This document shows, in pieces, positions 22,790 to 34,221 of a DNA stretch of 64,000 nucleotides; the stretch's first letter is position 1; each line of letters starts with the position of its first letter. Source of the DNA: Schizochytrium sp. TIO01 (taxonomy: Eukaryota > Sar > Bigyra > Thraustochytrida > Thraustochytriidae). The position numbers and the translations under genes are program-made. The DNA lies in NCBI GenBank assembly GCA_004764695.1, contig SMSO01000014.1:4556845-4620844 (forward strand), given 5' to 3'. The notes beneath the pieces are model-generated. The model saw only the letters and a program-made list of their open reading frames with translations. It was not told the origin of the DNA and did no database searches.

Positions 22790-23561
22790 GTTTAGACTGC
22801 TTTCAAGATAGGCGATTTAAATGTATGTATGTATGTGCTTATTTATAATTAATTAAGTAAGTAAGTAAGTAATTATTTATTTATTCATTCATTTATTTAT
22901 TCACTTTAATTAATTTGAGGTCATAGTTTTTATTTACTTACTTATTTGTCTATTCGCGTAGTTGTATGAGTTCGGGTAGAAGGTGCCTAGCTAGACATAG
23001 TATATAAATCAACATAGTGGGAGTGAATGAATGAATGAGTGAGTGAATGAATGAACAAATGGATACTACTACGTCTAATATGCCGTGTAAGCATTTTGTT
23101 ATTTTTGTTATTTTTTTAAAAAAAATTATTTTTTCCAAGTGCTCTATTCATAGAGCTAAGAGGAAGGAGGAAGAAGGAAGAAGCGAAGAAAAGGATAGTT
23201 TTAAAACTAAAACTAATAAACTAGAAAAGAAAAGAAAAGAAAAGAATGAAATGGAATAAAAGCTGAAGAAGAGACATTTAAAGAAATAAGAATGAATGAA
23301 GAGACACTGTGAAAGAAATAGAGGAATAAGAAGAGAGAAAAGAAGAAGGGAAAAAGAGAGAAGAGCAGTTCTCTCTCGCGCTCACGCTGCCGCTCGTGCT
23401 CGTGGCGCGCTCGGTTTACGTCGGGTCGCGGGCCAGAAGAAGCTGGCGGGCGGAGGCTCGTGTCCAGCGAGGCACCTTCTCCCGCACCTCACCGCCAGCG
23501 GCAGTCGCTGAGCGGTCGTTCGACTGCGCTGGAGCCTCCTGCTGCTTCCTGCCTGTGTTGA

Positions 23562-23590
23562 TCTTCTTCTTCTTCTTCTTCTTCTTCTTC
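23562..23590. repeat. (CTT)n microsatellite
   Basis: About nine CTT units. Confidence 0.9.
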
Positions 23591-23832
23591 GTCTTCTCGT
23601 CGTCTTTTTCTTCTTGTGGTTTGCTCGCGGCTCGCGTAGGGCTTGCTCAGCCTGAGACTGCGTGGGGCCAGCCCAGGGAGAGCAGGTGGGGGACTACAAA
23701 GCTTCGACGCCTCCGCGTTGACGCCCTGTGCTGTAGATTAGGCAGAAGTACAGCGACACAATATACATTGGTATAGCATACATAGACCTGTATATCTATC
23801 TGCTTAGCGTATCACGATACATACATATAGAG

Positions 23833-23840
23833 TATATATA
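23833..23840 (+). promoter_or_regulatory. TATA-like element upstream of the bHLH gene
   Basis: TATATATA in a short palindrome, 160 nt before the ATG at 24001. A plausible core promoter. Confidence 0.3.
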
Positions 23841-24000
23841 CTTTCGCCCACTGCGCATCAGGAGACGGTTAATCAGCGCACATAATTTGCGCGGATTATC
23901 GATTGTTCTTGGGCATTACAGCAGGACCAGGAGCATCAACAAATAGTATCGAAGGAAAATCTTTGGAGCAGGAGGAGCTGGTTACTGTGGAGACGGCAAA

Positions 24001-26610
24001 ATGACAGACAAGGCCAGCAAAGATCGTGAGACTCAGGATATGATGTCCTCGCTCTCACATTCGCTTCGAAGATCATGGCCAAGTGACAAGAATGTTCTGC
24101 AATCTGCTGCTGCAGAAGCAGATGGACGCAGTATGGACGCTCAACAACAAGAAATGAGGTCCATGAGTGGTCTGCTTCGCAAGGCATCCATGCTTTGCAA
24201 ACCTGGCGGTGGCGTGGATCCTTCGCACAAAGCGCTCATGAAATCTCTTGTGCTCAATAATGATGAAGCCATCGTAGCGGCACTGGACTCATCCGAAGCA
24301 GGAGATGTCGGCGATCTTAACAAGTACCTTCGACTCCTGTCTATCGATCACAACACACTCACTTCGGAACAACGGGAAACTCTCGCTCGGGAGCGTGGTG
24401 CCATGGTAGACCAATGGCAAAGAAATATCAAGACTCTGGCACGAAGAATTGTAAAGAAGGAGGAGCCAAAGATGAATGCCCAAAGCGAGTTCGAGCGCCG
24501 CCGTATGGAGCAAGGGATGGGCTCAAAGCGAAGCCGTCCCGGGAGTATGCGTGCCCTGACTAACTTTAGAGACCCTCTTCGACTCCGCACAGTCACAGAG
24601 AAAAGTGATGAAGACAGCGATGATGACGAACCAGTCACCACTCTTGATGTTGGTCCAGCTCGTCTTGCCTCGAAGAAAATAGGATCCGGAAGCCAGACGC
24701 AACAGCAGCAAGGCTTGAGTCCATTCCAGCTCAATGCGCCTAAGCAAACATCTTCATCAATGCCACCGCCGCCAGTGCCTCTTCATAAGAATTTGCATTC
24801 CAGCGGTAGCAGCACAGGCAGTAGTGGAAACGATAGCAACGGCACTCCGCAGATTTCAAACGATAGCATGATTCTGGCCAAACTTCTTCAATTGCAAAAG
24901 TCTGTGCCGCAACAACAGCAGCAACAACAGCAACAACAGCAACAGAGGATGAACGGGTCAGGGCTAGCTGCTCTAGGAAATCTTGCTGCTGCAGCATCCT
25001 CCACGCCACCTCCATCAGGAACCACCAGTCCCACTGGCTCCAGTAGTGGCGCAAGTGCTGGAGGCGGCAGCAGTGGCAACAATAATATGTTCAACGTAAT
25101 TCTCCTTCTGCAACAACAACAGGAAGCTCTCCAGGAGAAGCAGCAGAAAGAATTTGCACAACTTCTTCGCACGTTGCAGGAGAGCAACGCAGAGCCTCAA
25201 GTGATGATGCAGCTTATTGAGCTCACCAAACGAAGCCATGAACAGGAAATGCGCGAGATGAAGGAACGAATTATGTCACTTCTCCAAAGTAGCGGTATGA
25301 ATGGGCCGTCTATTGCTACCCAACAACAACAGCACCATCAGGCTATGCGATCCCAACAGCAACAACACAACTCACCAATTCCATCACCTGATGCTAGCAA
25401 GCTTAGCTCGTCATTCTTTAACAATGCCGCATCCAACGTAAACAGCTCTGGGAACAACATCTTTGGCGGAAACAATGCCTCTGCAGCGCATGCTTTGGCA
25501 GGAAACAGTGGACTCTCTCTTTCAGATCTCAGCGCATTGCTCGCAAGTGGAAATGGAAATTCCGGGAACGGCCATGGCGGCGGAATGAACAGCTCCGGCT
25601 TTGGCAGCTCGGCGCAGTCCCCATCTGGAACTTCATCCCCTGCTACTCTTTCGTCGTTGCTTTCGAGGTATGCTGCAGGCGGTCAGTCACAAACCTCGGC
25701 TTCTATTGGCGGCGGCTTAGGTGGAAGTATGGCTTCAGGTAGCGCAGGATCCAGCGGCCTCAACTCGCTGAGTGGAGGCGATTTGCCATCTGGAAGCGTC
25801 TTCAGCCGCTTCGGCCTCGGAGGTAGTTCAGTGCCTGGGGTAGGCAATGGATCAGCCAATAACAGCGACCAGCAGCGTATGATTCTTCAGCGCCTCCTGG
25901 CCGAGCAGCAACAACAGCATCATCATCAACAGCAGCAACAACAACAGACAGCGCATTTTTCTCATAATGATATGGGCCATGCAGATCGTTCAGGCATGAT
26001 GCCTCCTTCGTCTGCGTTTGGAGGATCTATTGGTTCGAGAGGTTTCAACCCTGGCAACCAGGCTGGTGCTTCAACAACGGGATCTCCTGTTGCCGATCTT
26101 GTTCTTTCTCGCCAACGCGAGAGGGAGGTTCGCAAGCAGCTCAAGCTTGAGGTTAGACGTGAGAAAAAAAGTAGTCGTGAAAGGCAACGTCGCCTCGTTC
26201 TTAACACGAAGTATGATGAACTGTGCACTCTGCTGTTTGATCCTGTGGAGCGGGAGTCAAAGGATCGTGCATCCGTCTTACAGACGGCTATTAACTTCCT
26301 GCACGATACTGAGGGTATCCCGGTTCCAGACCGTGTCCCAGGAGAAGATGAAATGGAAGATGATGACGAAGAAGAAGTGGCTCTTCCTGCTGGCCCCAAC
26401 CTCACAGCAGATGAGAAGCTCCTTCGACGGCGCCTGAAGAAAAGCCGCCGCGAAAAACAAAGACGCCATAACGTAAACATTCTCTCTGAGCGCCTTGGTA
26501 CTATGCTCAACGTTCCTGAGGTTAAGGAGAAATCTATGGTCTTGCAGACTGCAATCGAACGAATTGCCGAAAAGAAGGGTATCAACCTCTCCTCGCAGTC
26601 GCCTGCGTAA
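24001..26610 (+). CDS. Gln/Ser-rich protein with two tandem bHLH domains (transcription factor)
   Basis: An 869-residue uninterrupted frame. The N-terminal 170 residues are partly helical and unrecognised. Residues about 215-700 are low complexity, rich in Gln, Ser, Gly and Asn, with polyQ runs (one near 303-315) and a helical QQQEALQEKQQKEFAQLL segment. The C-terminus carries two basic helix-loop-helix units. bHLH-1 (about 719-768) has K723, E727, R730 and R731 in SSRERQRR. bHLH-2 (about 810-860) has K814, E818, R821 and R822 in SRREKQRR. Both keep the K5-E9-R13 pattern of E-box binders and share VLQTAI in helix 2, suggesting internal duplication; an acidic linker (EMEDDDEEEV) separates them. 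No leucine zipper or PAS domain is evident. Likely a nuclear DNA-binding regulator. The start is the first ATG (GCAAAATGA). Convergent with the GDH gene. Confidence 0.88.
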   Translation: MTDKASKDRETQDMMSSLSHSLRRSWPSDKNVLQSAAAEADGRSMDAQQQEMRSMSGLLRKASMLCKPGGGVDPSHKALMKSLVLNNDEAIVAALDSSEAGDVGDLNKYLRLLSIDHNTLTSEQRETLARERGAMVDQWQRNIKTLARRIVKKEEPKMNAQSEFERRRMEQGMGSKRSRPGSMRALTNFRDPLRLRTVTEKSDEDSDDDEPVTTLDVGPARLASKKIGSGSQTQQQQGLSPFQLNAPKQTSSSMPPPPVPLHKNLHSSGSSTGSSGNDSNGTPQISNDSMILAKLLQLQKSVPQQQQQQQQQQQQRMNGSGLAALGNLAAAASSTPPPSGTTSPTGSSSGASAGGGSSGNNNMFNVILLLQQQQEALQEKQQKEFAQLLRTLQESNAEPQVMMQLIELTKRSHEQEMREMKERIMSLLQSSGMNGPSIATQQQQHHQAMRSQQQQHNSPIPSPDASKLSSSFFNNAASNVNSSGNNIFGGNNASAAHALAGNSGLSLSDLSALLASGNGNSGNGHGGGMNSSGFGSSAQSPSGTSSPATLSSLLSRYAAGGQSQTSASIGGGLGGSMASGSAGSSGLNSLSGGDLPSGSVFSRFGLGGSSVPGVGNGSANNSDQQRMILQRLLAEQQQQHHHQQQQQQQTAHFSHNDMGHADRSGMMPPSSAFGGSIGSRGFNPGNQAGASTTGSPVADLVLSRQREREVRKQLKLEVRREKKSSRERQRRLVLNTKYDELCTLLFDPVERESKDRASVLQTAINFLHDTEGIPVPDRVPGEDEMEDDDEEEVALPAGPNLTADEKLLRRRLKKSRREKQRRHNVNILSERLGTMLNVPEVKEKSMVLQTAIERIAEKKGINLSSQSPA

Positions 26611-27004
26611 TATCTTTAAGAAAAGCCTAATATTGCAAGCGCATAGCAGGTCTATGTTACACACTGTTGTAACTGGAGCATAACATATAGCGAATCAACC
26701 AAAAATACCAGACCTTTGTTGTTGAGACCTCGTTACTTACCCCCTTTTTTTTATATATAAATTCTCTCATCGTGCATTCTGTGTTCCCCCCCCCCTTTTT
26801 TTTTTGTTTTTTTTTTGCTTCATCCCTTTTTCAAAAGCTCATATTAAACAAAATCAAAAATCAGTTTGTGGAAACGACGTTTTTTTGCACCATCTTCGAG
26901 TAAATATCCATACATCCTGCACTTCCCTTCTTCTAAATATTACTCATGGGCTGAGCTGTTGTTGGAGTGCCGTATCATTTACATCACTCATTATTTGCTT
27001 CTTC

Positions 27005-27034
27005 TTTTCTTCATAATTTAAATTATGAAGAAAA
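27005..27034. repeat. 30-bp perfect palindrome
   Basis: Left arm TTTTCTTCATAATTT meets its exact reverse complement with no spacer. It lies about 400 bp past the bHLH stop and about 630 bp past the GDH stop. Could extrude a cruciform or act in 3'-end formation on both strands. Confidence 0.9.
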
Positions 27035-27404
27035 CCCTGCGCAAACGACGTCTCTATAGAGGCTTCAGCACCTCTTCAATAAGCAAACAATAGAGCAAAA
27101 ACCTGACGATCAACTCCACTATTCAAAATGGATAACAACACAAGGCAAACGGCTTCTGCATCGTGTTTGCAGTTATTGAACCAAGAATACAAAACAAAAC
27201 AAGAAAGCATCACGGACCAACCTGGAAAGAGATGCTTCGTGACACTTGAACTTATCTGGTTGACTATATTGCTGGTAGACACCGCCTTCTAACTCTTCTG
27301 TAATGACATCTTTTTCATGATTGCTACATTAGCTTTTTTTAACTCAAAGGTAGAATAGTATCTAGGTCTAAAAAATTATGGCTACTACAAATCTCAGTTG
27401 AGGG

Positions 27405-27427
27405 AAAAAAAAAAAAAAAAAAAAAAA
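27405..27427. repeat. A23 homopolymer
   Basis: Uninterrupted run of A, 234 bp past the GDH stop codon. On the gene's strand it is a T run. Confidence 0.9.
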
Positions 27428-27660
27428 GAGGAAAGGCATACAGTGAGGACTCTTGTAGATAGCGTCTAAAGCGATTGGTTAGATTGGTTAGCATTGTTCC
27501 GAAACATCATTTTAGCATGATCAAAGCCACTAGCAGCCTGCCTAAATCCAAATCGATGATAGTTTACGAATGCACTAAAATACATTGCCCATGCACGCGA
27601 TGTAAAGAAAGGAATAAAGAAAAGAGGCAATGTGTCAAAATAAATTAAGGAATTGAATCT

Positions 27661-30600
27661 TTAAAAATTGAGGTGGTGGTCAATCATAGTACGAGCACCA
27701 CCGCACTTGAGAACGCTGGAAAGAACTTCCTTTTCCTTGTCCGTGAGAGCCTTGCCAGCATCAATCTTTCCAGCAAGTGCGATCACGTTCAACTGGCGGT
27801 CAGCATAGTCCAAGACCATGTTAGCCAGGGCCTCGTCACTAATGGATTCCACGTAAGGAAGACCCTCCTTGTACACCAGCTCGCTTGCCAAGATGCAGGC
27901 AAGCTGGAAACGAATGTAAGCCTCCGGGACGCGCTCTTCAAAACGATCCCAGGCAAGATCCATAAGAGAAGGGGGGAGAGATGAACGGATAATCTCCATA
28001 AGCTCACGCATTTTGTCACGCGGGACCTCCTGCAAGGAAGCTGCAATAGCATCAGTAGACCGATTGATCGCACGACTGATTCGCTCACTCACGGGAGGCA
28101 AGGGGAGGGTAGGGTTGGACTTGTACTCGCGGAACATGAGCTCAGCCTCGCTCTTGGCGCGCTTACGCAAAAGTTCAAGGACGTCCGCTACAACCTCATC
28201 TTTATGTTCAAGGAATTCCTCCTTTTGCAAGAGCATTGATGCAATAATCTCCATAGAGGAGCAAATCACACCACACTTGTTGGCAGAACTGTCCTTCACA
28301 ATTACACAGCCCTTGCCACTAAGCTTCTGACGGGCCACAGGGGTCAAGAATAGGTTCGCACCTTCAACAATAAGAGGGCTAGAAGGGGTACCATCTGGAA
28401 GAAGGTACTTGTCCCAATTGCTATCATTGATTGTAGCTGGGCGACCACCAGCAGGAACAAATGCGTCTGCCTTGACACGGTTGTGCATAGTGTTACGCTT
28501 GTTGATACCAGCCGGAGTGTCAGCAAGGTAGAAATCCGAGTTAGGTCCAAGCTTGTCACGAGAAAAGGCTTCCAGTGGGAGAGCTTCGTGGAACATGCGC
28601 AAAAGCTCATCCCAGTTGATACCATCAGGGTCCTCCAGACCAGCGGTGCCGTCAGCAAGACCCACAATGCGAGCGTTACCCTTGTACTCGCGGTGGAGAA
28701 TCTTCAAAAGATTGCCCGCTACATCACCATCAGGACCTCCAGTGATCTTAACACTAAAAGGTTTGCTCGTGTCAACGCCGGTGGCAGCCAAGGCCTCGTC
28801 CAAAAAGACGCTAACACCCTCACTAGTGACACCGTAAACCTTATGGTTGATACCAGCATCCGGCTTAGAGGACATGAAAGCGTTTGGCATGGCGTAGCCG
28901 CGTTGCTCCGCGCGAGAAACAATCCAGTTGATGTGCTCCGGGGTAACCTGCTCATCAGGTCCAAAGTAAATGAACTCCTCAACACCGTTCATATGGTCCA
29001 CAACACGATCGCGAACCTTCTCATCTGGGGTGATCAAATCGAGAACCGAATTTACCATGGCCTTGAGACTCTTGCGCATGACGTGATCCTTGCCGGTCTT
29101 GTCAATTCCGTGAAGGTCAACGAGGCATACTGCCTTGGAGCCACCTTCAGCAATATCCTTGTTCTTCAACTGCTGGGCAAACGCCAAATCGTAGCATTCG
29201 GTGAGCTGGCGGGCACTCTCAACACCGTGCATTTCGCTGTTACGAGGTGTCACCACACGAAGACCACCACGAGAGATATCACGGAAGCGCACGTGGAATC
29301 CAGAGAAGCGACGACCGTGAACAAAGAAGATACCATGGGGTACCTCAGGACGAGAAGATTCGTTCAAGAGATGCTCCACGCAAATCTTGGGGTCAAGGCG
29401 TAGAGCTAGGCCAAAGCGTCCCGGCACAAAGGCATTAGTGCGGTAAGTGCCCTGAACAATGTCAAGCAGGGTGCTGAAGGTCTGTTGGGCCATCTGGAGC
29501 TCACCTGACTGCTTGATCTTATCCCGAATCTGGCCAATACGAGCCTCGAACTCTGCCTGCTGCTTCTCAGGATAGGCGGCAGCTTCTGGCGACGGGTCAA
29601 ATCGGCGAATGAAAAGATCAAGGATCTCACGGGTGTAATCAATGCGAGACTCCTCCATGACCACGTTCTCAATGTTAGAGCGAGCGAATTCGTAAGCATC
29701 CTTCGGTGCGAGGATAGCATGAGCGAGATCGCAAAGGGTCAAGACAATGTCTGCCTCACGAGCAGACATATTGTAGCGCACAAGCAAGTTAAGAGCGCGA
29801 TCGTCAATCCATTTGCTGACAATGGGAAGATCCTCCACGAGGCGAGCATTCATGGCATCCATGTCCATACTGTCCTTGCCGTCATGAGGCTCGACGAGAA
29901 TACGAATCATAGAGACGGTGTTAGAGCGGAGCAAGTCCTGGGTATCTCCATGAGCAATGTCGATAGGAGTACCAGGATTTAATTTCCTCCTCGGTCAGTG
30001 GGCCTCGGACCAAGTCCAAGTGCGTGCGAACGTTATTGAGGTTCTTGCTTGCAAAGTACTTGCTGATGCGTTTTAATGCAGCCATTGTGAGCACGTTCGT
30101 AATTGCTAGAGTGATCATGGTGCGCTCCGGGGAGCCATTCCAGCACGGCTCGATGTCGATGCCGACCTGGTCCTCTCCGTCCTTCATAATCTCATTGTAG
30201 AGAGCGATTTGCTTACAAAAGCGACGCGGGCTGCTGCGCATGACATAGTCAGGCTTGCAGCGTTCACGCACAAAAGCTTCGAGAGCAGCTTCATCTGGGA
30301 AACTTTCTGCATTTGCATGCAAAGGGTCGTCCTTAAACTTGCCGCTGTGCAGATCTTTCAGATAAGCACGAAGTTCTGCAGACAGACTCGCAGGCATATT
30401 GAGGTCTTCTTCATCAGAGTCAAAGAAGCGAAACACGTTCAAGCTAATTTCACCGTCCTTGGAGTTAAAAATGTTCATGCCAGAGAGCGGGGTATTCGTT
30501 GGCATGCGCTGAATTTGGTTCACGAGCTTGTCGGGAGAGTTGCTGCCACCGCTTAGAAGGGTCATGATGCGGTGGTTATCGCTGTAGAGTGTAAGATCAG

Positions 30601-31051
30601 GCACAGCTCCAAAGTCGTAGAGAGCAACGAGAGCTGCAAGGTGCTGGTGGCGGAGATCGGGCTTGACCTGCTTGAAGTAAGCGTCAGGCATGTTCTGCAG
30701 AAACCAGGGTACCTTGACGTTGGCCGCCTCGCGTTGCTCGCGCTGGAGCATGTCTACAAGCTCGTCGAAACGCTCCTTGCTTTGACCAATGGCATCGTCC
30801 ATTTCCATTACAATCATTTCACTATCGGCACGGCGGATCGGGCGTGGCGCCCGCTCTTCCTCCTCTTCGATGGTGTTGTCATTTCTGCCACGGCCATTGC
30901 CGATTGCAGCGGACAAACTCCGTGCAAAGTCGTTGTAGACCTTCTGTTGGTCATGGAACCTGGTTTTCTGGGCAATTGCAATACGAGAACGAGTTGTAGA
31001 TCGCTGCAAAGCACGAATTTGAGCGCCGGAGCGCGCCACGGTCATCATCAT
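27661..31051 (-). CDS. Large NAD-dependent glutamate dehydrogenase, frame interrupted
   Basis: Oxidises glutamate to 2-oxoglutarate and ammonium with NAD, probably in mitochondria. The gene is read in two overlapping frames: an N-terminal part from the ATG at 31051 (376 codons to a stop at 29921) and a C-terminal part (about 757 codons, to the TAA at 27661). Together they give roughly 1,110 residues, close to the 115-kDa fungal GDH2 class. The catalytic part shows GGLRVVTPRNSEMHG, the lysine motif IAEGGSKAV, the NAD-binding VKITGGPDGDVAGNLLK, and the C-terminal LIVEGANLFLTPVARQKL. The N-terminus begins MMMTVARSGAQIRALQRSTTR, Arg-rich and free of acids, like a mitochondrial presequence. Both parts look well conserved, so one extra base (genuine or a sequence error) is likelier than an old pseudogene. 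Confidence 0.9.
29921..29994 (-). other. Frameshift window in the GDH gene
   Basis: The upstream frame is open to 29921 and the downstream frame opens at 29994, so the switch lies between. Reading changes sensibly from LTEEEI to NPGTPIDIAHGDTQDLL if one A of the AAA run at 29978-29980 is skipped. Beyond that point the upstream frame becomes rich in Trp, Tyr and Cys, as an out-of-frame reading would. No GT-AG intron of 75 nt or longer fits within this window. Confidence 0.75.
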
Positions 31052-33347
31052 CTTTCCCTGCGTTGTGCAGGCGAGTCGAGTGACCCAGAACTACGCTGGA
31101 GACTCCAAAAGAGCCCACTAATAAATACTGATCGGATGGGACTTTGCAGTCCTGTTTTGAGCAAACGCCGCTAAGGACGCCAAGCTTTTTGAGTTGCGGG
31201 TTTGCTGATGTCTCTATCTCTGTTGCTGCAATTCTGCCAGGCTTGAAAGATAACTTTATCTATTCCTTGTCCTACGCAGCAGCATTTCTTTTCAACTCTA
31301 AACTAAAAAGTTTTCAACAGGTCGGGAATTGAAGAAAGATTACCTCCTACGAGATGGATACGCCTTTCCCTAGGGCGGCAAGAAAAGATATTAGTTGTCC
31401 CAAACGGCAAGTCCGCACTAAGTAGAACAACTCTTTCATTATAGTAGTGAGGATTTCTCTTCCAAAGGAAGTGGCGGCGTACGTACTTTTATCACTTCTT
31501 TCTTGCCATTATTAATATTATTCTTGCTATATTAAACTTTATAAATTATACACATTATAATTTATATATAGAGAGAGGGACATATAGACAGGAGGACCTT
31601 TTTCTCATTGCGCTTGGCGAAGAAGATGCCTTTTTGACGTTGCGCGTGTTCTTCGTTGCGGATGAGTGGGCGATGATAACGTGAGGAACTCGCAGCGGAA
31701 GTCGGTTATTCGCCCTAATTTTGTAGCGGAGGGTTCTGGCTCCGCCGAGGTCTGTTTTGCAGTTCTTTTACAGGTAGACAGAAAGAAAGGCGATCGATGA
31801 TTGATTTATTTGTGCGCAACAGTCAAAAGAAATAGCAATCCGCCGAAGCAATTTCTGCGTGCTCCCAACCAGTGCCGGCAGGGTCTTGAATTAAGTGCGG
31901 CTGCTATGGGATGTGCAGGCAGTTGTCAAGGTCAACAAGAAGCTTTGCATCTGAAGGATAAAGGGCAACTCAACTGAAGAATCGATCGATCGAAGCAAAA
32001 CGCAAAGCGAGAAGGTTTCTGCTTTTAATTAAACTTTTATCAACAGTTTTATTTATTTGCAATAATTATTGACTGAAAACAAAAATAAAAACAAAGTTGG
32101 TAGTATCAACTTTTGGAAAAACACTCATTCTCGTTTCGGACTCGTGCAGTGCCCCCCATAAATTGAAGCGGCGACTGTTGAAGTTCCCTCGCTCATCACA
32201 TGCATTCGCGTCTAGCCAGGCTCTCCAGCGCTCCTTTATCTACGCTACGCTTTGGCAAACGCTCGAGTTTGCACTGGAGGGTCTCATTCGCACAGCTTGA
32301 CGCTGTTTTAAATGCTCGTCTTCAATAATGAATGCATCGTCCTGGCGAAGGAATCTCTTCCTCCTTCATCTTGCTTTCTCTGTTACATTTTGCATTGTTG
32401 TTGATGAGACACAATAAATCATAGCACACTATGATTTTAACTTTTCAAGCGTAATTACTCTAAACCGTGTTTTCGCAATGTCCGATCAGAGATAGGAAAA
32501 CACAACGGGCGACCTTTCTGGCAATCTATTCATTGCAATGCCCAAGATTGATCAGGGTTCACGCCGCGGATTCTTCAAGGTCTCCTCGGTCCTTGCCGCG
32601 CAGACTTGTGCAAGGCCCGGAGCAGGTCTTGGCGGCCACGGGTAGAAATGTAGGCAGACATTCAAGAAGGAAGCCTCGGTGGCGAACCCGCGCAACGCAG
32701 CAGATTGCTCAGAAGTCTCTGTTGCTTTAGGTGCCTAACTAGCTAGTTGTTTCTTTTCCTGCTTTTGAGAGCACCATTAAGAACGACCTGAAGGCTTTGA
32801 GAAGATCGTGAAGCTTGGCCGAGAGTTGAGTGGCAATGCGAGCAAATGAATAACTCGCAAATAAACTCCTCAGGGTACCTGCGTTTATTTGTTTGACAAC
32901 TTCTCTGGAATACATGCGTTGTCGAAACTTAGGCGCAACTCATGCAATAGATCGATGGATCGATTACGAATGACCCATCCAAATTTGGTCATTTTTCCAG
33001 CGGTGATAGAGATTGGCTTTTCAGGTGCTGGTTTCTTGAACCGCGACTGGCGCTGAGACGTTCTCACTCGAGGCAGAGGCGGAGGCGTATCCTGGACCGA
33101 CACTGACTCGCTTCCTGTTCATGGGTTGGCTGTCGGCTAGCGAGGTGCAGTAGACAGTACATGAGCGAGCTACGCAGGTTTGGTTATTCGGTTTGTTGTT
33201 TGTGACCGCAACGCACTTTCATGAAGCCAATTGTTTATTATATCAATTCATTTGCTTAGTTACATAGTTATAGATATTTATTGAACCTACCAGGCCTACT
33301 TGAGGAATGAGAAATCCAAAAGCAAAAGACAGCTTTCTCCATAACTT

Positions 33348-34221
33348 TTAGAAGGATACGCGCCAGCTCACTAAGATATTGCTGGAAACTGCAGTGTGAC
33401 CATCGTTAGGCGAAAGCTGGTTTTCATTTTCATGTTCAATCTGCAAAAATTGAGAATGCGCATTCCTACTGCGCAGATTTTTGTTATTTGTTGAATGCTT
33501 ACCAACTGCGTTAGCTCCTGGACCATTGTAGAGAATCTTATGCTTGGCAGATACCTTAGCTTGAAGAAGGACTGGAAAATAGGATGCGGTCATTTATCCC
33601 TTCTCAGTACTTTTCCACTGGAAACCTTGGTCACGCGTAGATATTTTACGATCTGCCCTTAAGCTAAAGTTGGTGCCAATCAAACATCCATGGCACAGGT
33701 GATGCAGGCCATTCGCAAGAGTTGATGTGCCGTCATTTGGCCAACCAGGATCGTCTTGGGTCTGATGAGAAAAAGGCCCATAATCATCAGGTGACGTCGC
33801 TCGACTGCAATGTCTTATAACTTGAAGACGAAGAGAACACCGATATTCTGTGTGCGGGATAATCGTCGTCATTGCTGTCGTCATCATTCCCTTGATATCC
33901 AAGTCGAACTAACTTGCGTTAGACTCTAAAGTAGAGATAGGACTAGCCAGAGTTCAATGAAAGTCCCTATTTGAGTTGCAGTGAATATGAGCGCGCTTGA
34001 AATGATTGCGGACTCAAATCTCGCACTAGAAGATCTTTGCGAAAACCTTCTTCAGAATTGTGCGCCAGATGCCAGGCTGTACATCTCCTATAATCATTTG
34101 CAACATTTATCATAGCAATGCACAGAAAGAAAGGAAACCGCACCCTATGACAAAAGAGATCAAAGAGCCTCATACTGAAGGCAGTGGGAGCGGTACCAGT
34201 TGCCCTCATTTTCACTGGCAC
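33348..34221 (-). pseudogene. Possible small spliced gene or gene relic, unrecognised
   Basis: On the minus strand, about 185 codons (33902 to 33348) are open in one frame except for a single TAA at 33594-33596. Splice-like signals occur: a donor GTAAGC near 33502 with an acceptor ending TTTTTGCAG near 33441, and another acceptor ending TTTTCCAG just after the TAA. Further upstream (34221-33967) is another protein-like frame with intron-like borders. Composition is protein-like (for example DDPGWPNDGTSTLANG), but I recognise no domain. It could be a multi-exon gene like the LRR gene, or a decayed copy. Low certainty. Confidence 0.2.

Larger units (their letters stand above)
12444..24000. other. 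11.5-kb gene-poor region with repeats
   Basis: No coding region can be supported. Open frames are short, lack motifs or overlap simple repeats. From 12.5 to 17 kb it is fairly ordinary A/T-rich sequence with one strong hairpin (14250-14278). From 17.1 to 17.7 kb a GC-richer patch is open in several frames. From 18.3 to 23.6 kb there are many tetranucleotide and trinucleotide repeats, with GC-rich patches at about 22.0-22.2, 22.5-22.7 and 23.35-23.75 kb. The right end includes the bHLH-gene promoter. Spliced genes made of small exons cannot be excluded by eye. Confidence 0.5.
26611..27660. other. Convergent 3' intergenic region with homopolymers and a palindrome
   Basis: Separates the stops of the bHLH and GDH genes. 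It contains a C10-T10-G-T10 tract (26786-26818), a 30-bp perfect palindrome (27005-27034) and A23 (27405-27427). No gene seen. Confidence 0.6.

Noticed and set aside
29938-29974. A 35-nt GT...AG stretch as an intron explaining the GDH frame change
   Set aside because: Too short compared with the 75-305 nt introns seen, and its removal does not restore the downstream frame.
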